From contig JAMPFQ010000008.1 in assembly GCA_023664345.1 (NCBI GenBank), positions 31,564 to 95,563 on the forward strand: a DNA stretch of 64,000 nucleotides. Direction: 5' to 3'. The stretch comes from Lachnospiraceae bacterium (lineage in GTDB: Bacteria; Bacillota; Clostridia; Lachnospirales; Lachnospiraceae). The translations under genes were made by a program, and so were the position numbers. Each line of letters begins with the position of its first letter. The stretch's first letter is position 1. Of the stretch, positions 16,901 to 25,790 are shown one piece after another. The notes below the pieces were generated by a model, which ran no database searches, was not told where the DNA came from, and saw only the letters and a program-made list of their open reading frames with translations.

Positions 16901-17677
16901 TTATGCGGGAGAATGCTGTTTTAAATATCTCATCGCCTTGAAGAGCAGGTCGTGGGGAACTGCCTTGGCAAGGCACTGGAAGTATTTGATGGGCAGGCCG
17001 TACACGGACATGGTACGCTTATAGTAGGAATCTTTCAGCGCCAGCGCCACCACTTTGTCCGGGCTTACCATGGTATACTTCTTGATGGAAAGGGTGGTTC
17101 CCGTTTTCTCCGCAATGTCAAAAAAGGGTGTGTCCACGGGGCCGGGACAGACGCTGGTGACATAGATCCCGGCTTCCTTAAGCTCCTCTCCCAGCGCCCT
17201 GGAAAAGCTTAACACATATGCCTTTGTAGCCGCGTAGACCGCAAAGTCCGGCTGGGGCAGGAAAGCCGCGCTGGACGCCATCTGGATAATGCGGCTGTTC
17301 TTTCGCATATAAGGGATCATGCGATGGGTCAGGGCGGTCAGTGCCTCGCAGTTCAAACGAACCATCTCCTGCGCCGTCATGCGCTCCTGCTCGCTGAAAG
17401 GCCCCATGACTCCGAAGCCCGCCGCGTTGATCAGCATCCTCACGGTGGCGTTTTTCTCGATCAGCAGATCCTCAAGGACATCCAGCTTTTTATCGTCCGT
17501 GATATCCATGGCGATCACCCTTGCCTTATGCTCCAGCACTTTCGCCACTTCCTCCAGATGTTCCCTGTTCCTGGCAATCAGCCAGAATTCATCAATCGTA
17601 ACAAAGTAATTGTCCATCTGCATGGCAAATTCCATGCCGATGCCTGAGGACGCTCCTGTGATGATTGCAACATTCAT
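16901..17677 (-). CDS. Short-chain dehydrogenase/reductase
   Basis: NAD(P)-dependent oxidoreductase. Rossmann motif TGASSGIG at residues 7-14, NAAG at about 87-90, the catalytic Ser in MASSAAF and the YAATK catalytic Tyr/Lys pair, then CPGPVDTPFF. At 258 residues it is a classical SDR. The C-terminal region (YYKRTMSVYGLPIKYFQ) is hydrophobic and may bind a lipid or membrane; similar proteins are annotated as acyl or steroid reductases, but the substrate is not evident. GGAAGGG lies before the start. Confidence 0.92.
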   Translation of the reverse strand: MNVAIITGASSGIGMEFAMQMDNYFVTIDEFWLIARNREHLEEVAKVLEHKARVIAMDITDDKKLDVLEDLLIEKNATVRMLINAAGFGVMGPFSEQERMTAQEMVRLNCEALTALTHRMIPYMRKNSRIIQMASSAAFLPQPDFAVYAATKAYVLSFSRALGEELKEAGIYVTSVCPGPVDTPFFDIAEKTGTTLSIKKYTMVSPDKVVALALKDSYYKRTMSVYGLPIKYFQCLAKAVPHDLLFKAMRYLKQHSPA

Positions 17678-17712
17678 GTGTTTTCCCTTCCTTTCTGAAC
17701 TTTGATGATATA

Positions 17713-19740
17713 TCAGCCTTTTTTCTTATGTATGTTTCGGATGGTCTTCTTTTTCCGCGGTGAGCCGTTTCCACGCTGCTGTCCGCTTCCCTGCGCCACC
17801 TGTCTGCCCGCTCTTTTGGCCGTATCCTGCTGCTTCTTTCTGTCTGTGGCCCTGCCATTTCGTTTCGCCGCCTTGCCCTCCGTACCGCTGTCTCTTGCGA
17901 CTCTGCCCGTGGGTCTCTCCTGCCCCATCTTCCGTGGGCGGATCAGGCACTTCTTGTCGAACCCGATGAGATCCGTCCTGCCCGCTTTGACCAGCGCTTC
18001 ATGGACCAGATCGTAATTCTTCGGGTTCCGGTATTGTATCAACGCCCGCTGCATCGCTTTCTCGTGGGGATTGCGGCACACATACACCGGCTTCATATCC
18101 CTGGGGTCCAGCCCCGTATAATACATGACCGTGGACATGGTGGAGGGCGTGGGATAAAAGTCCTGCACCTGTTCCGGCATATAGCCCATGTCCCGCAGGT
18201 ACTCCGCCAGTTCAACGGCCTCTTTCAAGGTGGAACCGGGATGGGAGGACATCAGGTAAGGCACCAGGAACTGATCTTTGCCCACCTGGGCGTTCAGCTT
18301 TTTATACTTTGCCACAAAACGCTCGTAGACCGCGTTCTCCGGCTTTCCCATCCTGCGCAGCACCGCGTCGGAAATATGCTCCGGCGCCACTTTCAGCTGC
18401 CCGCTCACATGATGCTCCACCAGTTCCCTGAAAAAGGTATCGTCCTGATCCGCCAGCAGATAATCAAAACGGATGCCGGAGCGCACAAAGACCTTTTTCA
18501 CCCCCGGAAGCGCCCTGAGCTTCCGCAGCAGTTCCAGATAATCGCTGTGATCCACATACAGATTCTTACAGGGCGAGGGGAACAGGCACTGTTTGTTCTT
18601 GCAGACGCCGTAAGTCAGCTGTTTCTCGCAGGAGGGATGCCGGAAATTGGCCGTGGGGCCTCCTACATCGTGGATATAGCCCTTAAAATCCGGTTCTTTG
18701 ATCAGCAGCTTTGCTTCTCTGATGATCGACTCATGGCTTCTGGCCTGCACCGTCCTGCCCTGATGGAAAGTCAGTGCGCAGAAACTGCATCCCCCGAAGC
18801 ACCCCCGGTTGCTGATCAGGGAAAACCTGATCTCCGCGATCGCCGGGACACCGCCCTTTTCCTCATAGGAGGGATGATAGGTGCGCATGTAGGGCAGCGC
18901 GTAGACATCATCCATCTCTGACCTGGTAAGGGGCGGCTGGGGCGGATTCTGCACCACATAGACCCCGTTGGGATATTTTTCCATCAGGACTTTGCCGTTG
19001 CAGAAATCCGTGTTTTCATTCTGGATGGCAAAGCTTCTGGCATACAGAGACTTGTCTGCTCTCATCTCCTCATAGGAGGGCAGTTCTATGGCGTCATAGA
19101 TCCCTGAAATGTCCTTTGTGCGGTAGACCGTCCCCGGGACAAAGGTGATGTCCGACACCGCGATACCGCTGGCCAGGGCGTCCGCGATCTCCACGATGGA
19201 CTTCTCCCCCATCCCATAGGAAATGAAATCCGCCTGGCTGTCCAGCAGCAGGGAGCGCTTAAAGCTGTCCGTCCAGTAATCATAATGGGCCATACGGCGC
19301 AGGCTGGCCTCGATCCCGCCGATGATCAGGGGCACATCCTTATAAGTCCTGCGGATCAGGTTCCCATAGACCGCCGTGGCATGGTCGGGCCGCTTTCCCA
19401 TCTCCCCTCCCGGGGTAAAGGCATCCGTGGAGCGCCTCTTTTTCGAGACGGAATAATGGTTCACGCAGCTGTCCATATTTCCCGCGGAGACCAAAAACCC
19501 CAGCCTGGGACGTCCCAGCAGGGTAATGCTGTCGTCCCTTTTCCAGTCCGGCTGCGAGATGATCCCCACCGTATATCCGTGTGCCTGTAAGATACGGCTG
19601 ATGATGGCGTGGCCGAAAGAGGGATGATCCACATAGGCGTCCCCGATCACATACACGAAATCAAGCTGCTCTATCCCACGCTCCCGCATATCTTCGGGAG
19701 ATATGGGCAAAAATCCCTCACTGCTCTTCAAAGAATCCAT
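17713..19740 (-). CDS. YgiQ-family radical SAM protein
   Basis: Radical S-adenosylmethionine enzyme of the YgiQ (UPF0313) family; its reaction is not established. The N-terminal B12-binding-like segment (residues 1-200) precedes the iron-sulphur motif [10 protein letters not shown] (CxxxCxxC) at about residue 317. Further family marks are [24 protein letters not shown] and the [11 protein letters not shown] loop. The last 70 residues are a very basic, low-complexity tail (repeated K/R/G/Q), probably RNA- or membrane-contacting. The start overlaps the HAD phosphatase 3' end by 23 bp, with AGAGG six bases before the ATG. Confidence 0.92.
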   Translation of the reverse strand: MDSLKSSEGFLPISPEDMRERGIEQLDFVYVIGDAYVDHPSFGHAIISRILQAHGYTVGIISQPDWKRDDSITLLGRPRLGFLVSAGNMDSCVNHYSVSKKRRSTDAFTPGGEMGKRPDHATAVYGNLIRRTYKDVPLIIGGIEASLRRMAHYDYWTDSFKRSLLLDSQADFISYGMGEKSIVEIADALASGIAVSDITFVPGTVYRTKDISGIYDAIELPSYEEMRADKSLYARSFAIQNENTDFCNGKVLMEKYPNGVYVVQNPPQPPLTRSEMDDVYALPYMRTYHPSYEEKGGVPAIAEIRFSLISNRGCFGGCSFCALTFHQGRTVQARSHESIIREAKLLIKEPDFKGYIHDVGGPTANFRHPSCEKQLTYGVCKNKQCLFPSPCKNLYVDHSDYLELLRKLRALPGVKKVFVRSGIRFDYLLADQDDTFFRELVEHHVSGQLKVAPEHISDAVLRRMGKPENAVYERFVAKYKKLNAQVGKDQFLVPYLMSSHPGSTLKEAVELAEYLRDMGYMPEQVQDFYPTPSTMSTVMYYTGLDPRDMKPVYVCRNPHEKAMQRALIQYRNPKNYDLVHEALVKAGRTDLIGFDKKCLIRPRKMGQERPTGRVARDSGTEGKAAKRNGRATDRKKQQDTAKRAGRQVAQGSGQQRGNGSPRKKKTIRNIHKKKG

Positions 19741-20383
19741 AATAATCCTCTATATAATAATCCGCAAGCTGCTTTTTTTCTTCCCTGTTGGGAATGGAAA
19801 AATCATCCTCCACGGCGCAGACTCTCATGCCCGCGTTTTTCCCTGCCTGGATGCCGGGTATGATATCCTCGAACACCAGACAGCGTCCATGCTCCGCGTT
19901 CAGCCCGTTCGCCACCGCAAAATAGATGTCCGGCGAAGGCTTTCCCCGTTCCACCTCGCTGCCCGTGACGATGCAGGTAAAGTAATCCTTTAAATGATGC
20001 ACCGCCGCGATGTTTTCCACCAGTTCCCTGGAATTGCTGGTGGCAATGCCAAGCTTGATGCCCCGCTCCCTGCACCCCTTTAAAAATCCGGGGATCCCCG
20101 GCTTTAGGGGCACTTCGTGCATATATTTGTCCCAGGCCATCTCGTTCCAGGTGCGCTTGATCTCCTCCAGGGGATCCGGGATGGGAAAATGCTCCTTAAA
20201 ATAAACCGCTGTCTCATGGAAGCTCATGCCCGCTATCTCAGACTGCAGATCCGGCGGCAGTCCGACCCCGAACCGACCCAGATACTCGATATCGATCTCA
20301 TGCCATATCCACATGGAATCCACCAGGGAACCGTCCATATCGAAGATGACCGCGTCTATATCCTTTAACATTTCAGCTTTCAT
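19718..20383 (-). CDS. HAD hydrolase, beta-phosphoglucomutase-like
   Basis: Probable sugar-phosphate phosphatase or phosphomutase. Motif I is DMDGSLVDS at about residues 15-23; the helical cap occupies 25-90; motif II is IATSNS; motif III/IV appear as GKPSPDIY and [12 protein letters not shown]. The 221 residues match subfamily IA. The second Asp of DMDG favours phosphatase or mutase chemistry. Start and stop overlap the neighbouring rRNA pseudouridine synthase (11 bp) and YgiQ gene (23 bp), so the three are translationally coupled. Confidence 0.9.
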   Translation of the reverse strand: MKAEMLKDIDAVIFDMDGSLVDSMWIWHEIDIEYLGRFGVGLPPDLQSEIAGMSFHETAVYFKEHFPIPDPLEEIKRTWNEMAWDKYMHEVPLKPGIPGFLKGCRERGIKLGIATSNSRELVENIAAVHHLKDYFTCIVTGSEVERGKPSPDIYFAVANGLNAEHGRCLVFEDIIPGIQAGKNAGMRVCAVEDDFSIPNREEKKQLADYYIEDYYGFFEEQ

Positions 20384-21071
20384 GTAACACTTTCTCCTCC
20401 TGTATGGTCAGAGGCCGGTAATCTCCCGGCGCCAGCCCCTCGTCCAGTCCGATCTTCCCGAAGCGTATCCTTTTCAGCGCGGTGACCTGATTGCCCACCG
20501 CCTGCAGCATACGCTTGACCTGATGATACTTCCCCTCCTGTATGGTCAGACGAATGATATGTTCCGATAATATATCGACCCTTGCCGGTAAAGTCGGCCT
20601 CTCTTCCCCAATGTCCACACCCTGTTCCAGCTGCCTGATATCCTCCCCGGACAACGCATGATCCACATTGACCTGGTAGGTCTTGTCCACATGCTTTTTC
20701 GGGGAAAGGAGCCGGTGCGCCAGTTCCCCGTCATTGGTCAGGATCAGCAGCCCCTCCGTGTCCTTGTCCAGCCTGCCCACGGGGAAAAGATCTTTTCTCC
20801 CCTCCGCCGCCAAAAGTTCCACCACCGTGCCCGCAGTGTTGTCCCGTGTGGCACAGACAACGCCTTTGGGCTTGTTGAGCATGTAGTAGACATACCTTTG
20901 ATACGTCAGCATCTTCCCCTGAAAGGCCACCCGGTCTTGCTGTTCCTCTATTTTATGATCCGCCGATCGTATGATCTGGCCGTTGACGGATACAAGTCCC
21001 TTTTTGATGGATTCTTTTACCTGGCTGCGGCTTCCCATATTCAGTTCGCACAAATATCTGTCAAGACGCAT
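20373..21071 (-). CDS. RsuA/RluB-family pseudouridine synthase
   Basis: 16S or 23S rRNA pseudouridine synthase. N-terminal S4 domain (RLDRYLCELNMGSR, residues 2-60), then the catalytic GRLDKDTEGLLILTNDG with the nucleophilic Asp at about residue 101, and the QEGKYHQVKRM motif near residue 175. The 232-residue length fits RsuA. It is the first gene of a short operon with the HAD phosphatase and YgiQ genes, and is transcribed divergently from the ylbJ-like gene across a 63-bp gap. Confidence 0.94.
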   Translation of the reverse strand: MRLDRYLCELNMGSRSQVKESIKKGLVSVNGQIIRSADHKIEEQQDRVAFQGKMLTYQRYVYYMLNKPKGVVCATRDNTAGTVVELLAAEGRKDLFPVGRLDKDTEGLLILTNDGELAHRLLSPKKHVDKTYQVNVDHALSGEDIRQLEQGVDIGEERPTLPARVDILSEHIIRLTIQEGKYHQVKRMLQAVGNQVTALKRIRFGKIGLDEGLAPGDYRPLTIQEEKVLHES

Positions 21072-21134
21072 AAAACCTCACAAAACAAACATATACAAGT
21101 ATGGAGCATTCTATAAAGAAAGGAGCCTGTCCCT

Positions 21135-22217
21135 TTGAACCTGCCTGCAAGAATGAAACGATCCGGAGTCCGGCTGTCCGGCACGATCCTGTTCCTGCTG
21201 TTCACCGCCTGCATCCTGACCCACTCGGAACTCAGCTTAAGCTACGCCTCACTGGGGCTTAGGCTGTGGCTGGATAAAATGATCCCGTCCCTGCTTCCCT
21301 TTATGATCCTGTCAGGGATCGTCATACGGCTGGGACTGACGGAAAACATTGCCTCTTTCGCCTATCCTCTGATCCGGCCCCTCTACCGCGTCCGCAAAAA
21401 TGTCTGCTACTGCATGATGCTTGGTTTTCTCTGCGGTTTCCCCATGGGGGCAAGAGTGGTGGCGGATCTCTATTCCAGAGGCCGACTCACCAGGGAAGAG
21501 GGCGAATATCTGCTGTGCTTCTGTAATAACATCGGCCCTGTCTATTATTGCAGTTTTGTGCTGCCTCTCCTGCACAGGGAACTGGCTGTGCCCTACCTCT
21601 TCGGCATGTATGGGATCCCCGCCCTGTACGGGGTCTTCCTGCGCTATACCCGGTATCGCAGTCTGGGGAATCTGCTGTCTGAAAGAACGATCCCGCCAGG
21701 CAGGCGCGGGCGTTTTATCTTCCGCCCACAGCCGACGCCCCGCAGCCGGGCAGGCCTGCACAAGCAGCCGGATTTCCAGGATAGCTCACAGAGCGCTCTC
21801 ATTGCCTGTGAAAAAAAACATGACCACCTCGTCCGCAGGGGAGAACGCCTGCTCTCCGAGACGGATCAGGCCATCAGCGCCGCCATCCGCAGTATCCTGA
21901 CCCTGGGGGGATATATGATCCTGTTCAACCTGATGAACCTGATCCCTCATGTGCTGTGCGGGAAACAGATTCCCCTGCCCGCGCCGCTCTTCGAGATCAC
22001 CGGCGGCTTAAGCATGCTGCAGGCGCAGGCGCCGCTGTACAGCCTGCTGGCGCTGTCCTTTGGCGGTTTTTCCTGTATCGCCCAGACCTACAGCTGTATC
22101 AGGGACACGGATCTCTCCATCGTGGACTATACTTTACATAAAGTCATCCTGACACTGCTGAACGCGCTTTTCTATCTCTGCTGGTCCCTGTTGTCGCCCG
22201 GTTCCTTTCTCCGCTGA
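21135..22217 (+). CDS. YlbJ-like sporulation membrane protein (Gate domain)
   Basis: Integral membrane protein with nucleoside-recognition/Gate-type repeats: several long hydrophobic helices, and the paired motifs KMIPSLLPFMILSGI and GFLCGFPMGARVVADLY, which are typical of YlbJ/SpoIIIA-gate proteins. A charged, poorly conserved loop at about residues 185-235 separates the two halves. The start is TTG at 21135, chosen because AAAGGAG lies nine bases upstream; ATG at 21153 lacks a site. In Bacillus ylbJ adjoins rsmD and coaD, and the same genes lie 2-3 kb away here, supporting the call. Its 3' end overlaps the convergent amidase gene by 46 bp. Confidence 0.78.
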   Translation: MNLPARMKRSGVRLSGTILFLLFTACILTHSELSLSYASLGLRLWLDKMIPSLLPFMILSGIVIRLGLTENIASFAYPLIRPLYRVRKNVCYCMMLGFLCGFPMGARVVADLYSRGRLTREEGEYLLCFCNNIGPVYYCSFVLPLLHRELAVPYLFGMYGIPALYGVFLRYTRYRSLGNLLSERTIPPGRRGRFIFRPQPTPRSRAGLHKQPDFQDSSQSALIACEKKHDHLVRRGERLLSETDQAISAAIRSILTLGGYMILFNLMNLIPHVLCGKQIPLPAPLFEITGGLSMLQAQAPLYSLLALSFGGFSCIAQTYSCIRDTDLSIVDYTLHKVILTLLNALFYLCWSLLSPGSFLR

Positions 22218-23542
22218 CGGCGGCGTTTCCGGCGTTTTTGGTAAGTAACATACTGGGAGATGAAAAAAGCGATGAACAAAAGGATCACAAATACCAGGCA
22301 CAATTGTAAAAAGCTTAAAAGGCTGACTTCCTGTTTCTCCTCCACGCTCTCTGAGAGCGCGGGCCGGAAAGTGGTGGTGCCGGGAAGTTCTTTTGCCTCA
22401 GGATCCCCCGACGCGGGAGGTTCCTGATTTTCCAAGGAAGCCTGGGGGCTGCCCTCCGGCTCCTCCGCTGCTCTTTGGGGCACTTTCAGCGGATTGCTTT
22501 CCGTGTAGAGGTCATAGGGATTATAAGCGCGCAGTATGATCTCCGGCGTTATGTCTGCGGGAATCTCCAGTTCCAGCTGGAAAGAATCCGTATATGTGCC
22601 GGTCAGGGTATCACAACCGGGCCAGACCTCCCTTCGACTAAAAGTCGCTCCCCCGTCCAGGCTGTAGCTGTAGTACATCAGAGGAGAATCATAGTCCGCC
22701 GCGGTCACGTTTATCGTGATCCTGCCCTCGCTGTCATACTCCGATGCCAGCGCGATCTCACAGAAGTCCGGCTCCGTGTCGTCATTTCTGGTAAGGCTGT
22801 TCAAGGAGGTGGCGCTGGCCTCTATCAGGGAATGGGCGGAATGATCCACCCCCAGTTCACTGCTGGAGAGCCCGAAATACCTTGCCACCGCCGTGGCATC
22901 CGCAATGCCGAAAGCCACCAGGTCTTCATTCGAATCACAGTAGGAAGTGTCCCTGTCGTTATCCACATGGCAGTGCTCGATGATCAGCGCCGGAAATCCC
23001 AGTTCCACGGATTCCCTGATGATGCCATAGTAATCACCATGATCCCCAAGCCTGGTCTTCACCCCCCGGATCAGCAGTCCCATTTCTTTTGCTTCCGTGA
23101 GAAATTCATAGCCGAACTGAAGCCCGTAGCCGTTGTAGGGGGACACGGAGGACACCCATACCTCGGAGCCGAACAGTTCATGGTTCTCAGACGCGTTATA
23201 ATGGATGCTGAGCATAAGATCAGCATCCACGCTGGCCGCGAATTCCGCCCGCTCCTTCAAGGACATCTTCACATCTTCCGTCCTGGTGAGATATACCTCC
23301 ACGCCGTCATATTTTAGCAGTTCATCATACATCGCCATGGCGGTAGTCATGGTCATGAACTTTTCTTCATGGTTATTTTCAAGCGTTCCTCTGTTGTCCC
23401 CTCCATGCCCCGGATCTATCACGATGACAAGCTTATCGCCTGTATCCTGCAGCCTGTCGGCTGCATGGGCGTTGAGCGGAAACAGGAGCATCAGGGCGAT
23501 AGCGGCAAGTACGGTAAAGCGTTTGAATGTTTTGTTGATCAT
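22172..23542 (-). CDS. N-acetylmuramoyl-L-alanine amidase (Amidase_3) with C-terminal anchor
   Basis: Zinc amidase that splits the bond between muramic acid and the peptide stem. Start at 23542 with AAGGAG four bases upstream. It gives a typical signal peptide (MINKTFKRFTVLAAIALML, cleavage near AHAA). The catalytic domain (about 33-225) shows IDPGHGGDNRG, the metal Glu in ENNHEEKF, LSIHYNAS and IIEHCHVDND. A beta-rich domain follows (about 250-360), then a Pro/Glu-rich linker, a membrane helix near residues 415-438 and a basic cytoplasmic tail (KRRKRRRQRRK). It is therefore probably tethered to the membrane rather than secreted. Confidence 0.92.
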   Translation of the reverse strand: MINKTFKRFTVLAAIALMLLFPLNAHAADRLQDTGDKLVIVIDPGHGGDNRGTLENNHEEKFMTMTTAMAMYDELLKYDGVEVYLTRTEDVKMSLKERAEFAASVDADLMLSIHYNASENHELFGSEVWVSSVSPYNGYGLQFGYEFLTEAKEMGLLIRGVKTRLGDHGDYYGIIRESVELGFPALIIEHCHVDNDRDTSYCDSNEDLVAFGIADATAVARYFGLSSSELGVDHSAHSLIEASATSLNSLTRNDDTEPDFCEIALASEYDSEGRITINVTAADYDSPLMYYSYSLDGGATFSRREVWPGCDTLTGTYTDSFQLELEIPADITPEIILRAYNPYDLYTESNPLKVPQRAAEEPEGSPQASLENQEPPASGDPEAKELPGTTTFRPALSESVEEKQEVSLLSFLQLCLVFVILLFIAFFISQYVTYQKRRKRRRQRRKEPGDNRDQQR

Positions 23543-23585
23543 AGTACTCCTTATCAAGTCGATATCCGTGCAGACACGATTTTCC

Positions 23586-23815
23586 CTCATTGCCCGCGGG
23601 AGTCAATAACCCCGCTGCAAGCACAATGCGTCCACAGGACGCTATGGTATTGACTTGGCTCATTGCCCGCGGGAATCAAAGACCCCGCAGCAAGCTGACG
23701 GGGTATCAATCTTGCAACGCAGCAAGCTGCGGGGTATTTGACCCTCGCGGCATTCGCCAAGGTCCAAGGGAATCATGATTCCCTGGACTTATGGCTCATT
23801 GCCCGCGGGAATAAA
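23586..23815 (-). repeat. Mosaic palindromic intergenic repeat, copy 1
   Basis: Fills the 321-bp gap between the amidase and coiled-coil genes. On the minus strand, CCCGCGGGCAATGAG occurs three times (around 23586, 23660 and 23796), each preceded by TTATT, TTGAT or TTGACT. Between the copies are hairpins: GTCCAGGGAATC/GATTCCCTTGGAC, then several CCCCGCAGC...GCTGCGGGG stems. A related copy lies at 55368-55485 in the opposite orientation, with the same end (TTATTCCC...CAATGAGCC), the shared GGCGAATGCCGCGAGGGTCAA block and a different central palindrome. No coding content is convincing. Confidence 0.75.
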
Positions 23816-23863
23816 GAACCAGCTTCCTCGCGAAAACCGGTTCTTCCCTTTTCGTTTCTGAAA

Positions 23864-24460
23864 TTACATCAGGTCGATCCCGCTGCTGCCCCCGGCAGTA
23901 CCCATGGAATCGTCCAGGTCGTCCATGGGCTGCAGGGCCTGCCTGTTGGACTGTATGACCTCTTTATATTGATTCAGGGAACCCAGCAGGCTGTCATAAT
24001 GATTGCTGACCGTCTGGATGGCGGAAAGGATCAGCGTCTCCAGCCCCGCCAGCTGCTCCTCGGTGTACCGGGCCGCCTGCATTTTCAGCTCGTTTGCCTC
24101 CATGGTCGCTTTATCCAGGATATCCTGCGCCTGCTTGGATGCCATGGATACCACTTCATTGGCCTGGGCATAGGCCTGCTGCATGATCTCATGCTCACTG
24201 ATCAGTTCGTTGGTCTTGACATTGGTCTCATTGATCAGGGCTTCTGCTTTCGCCCTGGCATCGTTCAAGATCGCCTCTTTATTGCTGATGATCTTCTGAT
24301 AGCGCTTGATCTCATCCGGCGTCTTCATCCGCAGTTCACGCAGCAGCTCATCAATCTCATCTTTATTGACGATGATCTCCGTGTTGGACATGAACTTCGG
24401 TTTGCAGCTCTCGATGTATTCTTCCAATTCGTCAATTAATTGCTCAATCCTGCTGCTCAT
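23864..24460 (-). CDS. Coiled-coil protein resembling ATPase subunit H/DivIVA-type proteins
   Basis: A 198-residue soluble protein that is almost entirely charged helix: Glu/Lys/Ala/Gln-rich heptads from about residue 1 to 150 (for example NDARAKAEALINETNVKTNE), then a less ordered tail ending in SMGTAGGSSGIDLM. Annotators often call such proteins V-type ATPase subunit H-like; DivIVA-like cell-pole proteins are an alternative. No enzymatic motif is seen. It follows coaD by ten bases, so it is transcribed with rsmD and coaD. Function unknown. Confidence 0.75.
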   Translation of the reverse strand: MSSRIEQLIDELEEYIESCKPKFMSNTEIIVNKDEIDELLRELRMKTPDEIKRYQKIISNKEAILNDARAKAEALINETNVKTNELISEHEIMQQAYAQANEVVSMASKQAQDILDKATMEANELKMQAARYTEEQLAGLETLILSAIQTVSNHYDSLLGSLNQYKEVIQSNRQALQPMDDLDDSMGTAGGSSGIDLM

Positions 24461-24470
24461 TCAATTCTCC

Positions 24471-24959
24471 TCACCTTTTGATCTGATATTTGTCATAAAT
24501 CAAATCAGCCACAAAATCGGGAACACACTGGCTGATATCACCGCCAAAACAGGCGATCTCCTTCACGCTGGAGGAACTGAGATAAGCATACTCCAGACTG
24601 GTGGTCAGGAACATGGTATCCAGCTTTCCCTTGGAGAGCAGGCGGTTGGTCTGCGCGATCTGCAGTTCATACTCAAAGTCCGTGATCGCCCGCAGCCCCC
24701 TCACTGCCACATGGAGATTGTTCTCAGCGGCGTAATTGATCAGCAGCCCGCTGAAACTGTCTACCTGCACATTGGGGATATCCTTTGTAGCCTCCTCCAA
24801 TATCTTAACACGTTCCTCCACAGAAAACAACGGTGTCTTCACCTTATTGTTCAAAACACTGACGATCAGGACGTCAAATATCTCCGCTGCCCGTCTGATG
24901 ACATCCAGATGGCCGAATGTTACCGGATCAAAACTTCCGGGATAGACTGCTCTCTTCAT
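24471..24959 (-). CDS. coaD: Phosphopantetheine adenylyltransferase
   Basis: Penultimate step of coenzyme A synthesis: transfers AMP from ATP to 4'-phosphopantetheine. The nucleotidyltransferase signature [16 protein letters not shown] is at the start, with the TxGH-type His, and [21 protein letters not shown] and [13 protein letters not shown] follow. The start at 24959 (MKRAVYPGS) has GGGGGG five bases upstream and yields 162 residues, the normal size. It starts 45 bases after the rsmD stop; the rsmD-coaD order is widely conserved in Firmicutes. Confidence 0.97.
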   Translation of the reverse strand: MKRAVYPGSFDPVTFGHLDVIRRAAEIFDVLIVSVLNNKVKTPLFSVEERVKILEEATKDIPNVQVDSFSGLLINYAAENNLHVAVRGLRAITDFEYELQIAQTNRLLSKGKLDTMFLTTSLEYAYLSSSSVKEIACFGGDISQCVPDFVADLIYDKYQIKR

Positions 24960-25004
24960 GCTAACCCCCCATGTTGCCGCTCTGCGGCGACCAGACACGT
25001 ATTT

Positions 25005-25565
25005 TTATCCGACCGTCTCCGCTTTTCGGATGAACAGATGCTTATTTGTTCTGTACTTCTTTTCCTTTTGTACGGTGTAGCCCATTGCCTCCAGATAAGA
25101 GAAATCCGTATCCAGCGCGGCCTCCACCACGATCAGGGTATCCTCTGTGACATAACGCATATCCCGCAGCAGCGACAGGACATTTTTCTCATATCCGCTC
25201 TGGTAAGGCGGATCCATGAAGATCACATCCGCATTTTCCTTGCCGATGCCGGACAGGCCGCTGAACACATCCTGCTTTAATACTATAGCACGGTCCTCCA
25301 GTTTCGTAAATGTAAGATTTTGCCGGATGCAGGAGATCGCTTTCGACGCGTTGTCAATAAAATATGCTTTCCTTGCGCCGCGGCTCAGCGCCTCGATGCC
25401 GATCCCGCCGCTGCCGCTGAACAGGTCAACAAAGACAGCGTCAGGCACATAGGTCTGCAGCATATTAAATAAGGTTTCCTTTATCCGGTCAGTGGTAGGT
25501 CTGGTGTCCATCCCCTCCGGTGCTTTCAGGGGAAGTCTTCTGGCTGTTCCTGCGATCACTCTCAT
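25005..25565 (-). CDS. rsmD: 16S rRNA (guanine-966-N2)-methyltransferase RsmD
   Basis: SAM-dependent methylation of G966 in 16S rRNA. RVIAGTARRLPLKAPEG opens the protein, then RPTTDRIKETLFNML, the SAM motif VDLFSGSGGIGIEALSRGA at about 46-65, and the catalytic DPPYQSG near residue 120. The length of 186 is typical. AAGGAG precedes the start, and directly upstream lie two tandem copies of the hairpin repeat (25581-25790) that occupy the whole gap to the topoisomerase gene. Confidence 0.96.
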   Translation of the reverse strand: MRVIAGTARRLPLKAPEGMDTRPTTDRIKETLFNMLQTYVPDAVFVDLFSGSGGIGIEALSRGARKAYFIDNASKAISCIRQNLTFTKLEDRAIVLKQDVFSGLSGIGKENADVIFMDPPYQSGYEKNVLSLLRDMRYVTEDTLIVVEAALDTDFSYLEAMGYTVQKEKKYRTNKHLFIRKAETVG

Positions 25566-25580
25566 AATAATAACTCCTTA

Positions 25581-25686
25581 TTCCAGTTCCGCTTCTTCAC
25601 TACAGCACCCATGCCAGCGGAAAGGTTGTTCAGCCGCGTTTGCGTCTGAAAACCTTTTCGGGCGCTTCCGTTCCGAAGCTGTTTGA
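25581..25686 (-). repeat. SD-proximal hairpin repeat, copy 2
   Basis: First of two direct tandem units (period 106 bp). On the plus strand: GCTTC pairs with GAAGC, an AGCACCC/GGGCGCT stem, and an inner stem GGAAAGGTT.TTCAG / CTGAA.AACCTTTTC around the loop CCGCGTTTGCGT. On the minus strand the unit ends in CGGAACTGGAATAAGGAG, so its conserved junction merges with the rsmD ribosome-binding site. Confidence 0.8.
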
Positions 25687-25790
25687 TTCCAGTTCCGCTT
25701 CTTCACTACAGCGCCCATGCCAGCGGAAAGGTTGTTCAGCCGCGTTTGCGTCTGAAAACCTTTCCGGGCGCTTCCGTTCCGAAGCTGTTT
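25687..25790 (-). repeat. SD-proximal hairpin repeat, copy 3 (tandem with copy 2)
   Basis: Differs from copy 2 at about two positions in 104 (AGCGCCC for AGCACCC, and CCTTTCC for CCTTTTC); both changes improve pairing, so this unit is a nearly perfect hairpin. It abuts the stop codon of the topoisomerase subunit gene. Confidence 0.8.

Noticed and set aside
23586-23815. Open frames reading through the palindromic repeats near the amidase gene
   Set aside because: They consist of repeat sequence with Gly/Ala/Pro-rich shadows in several frames, with no start context.
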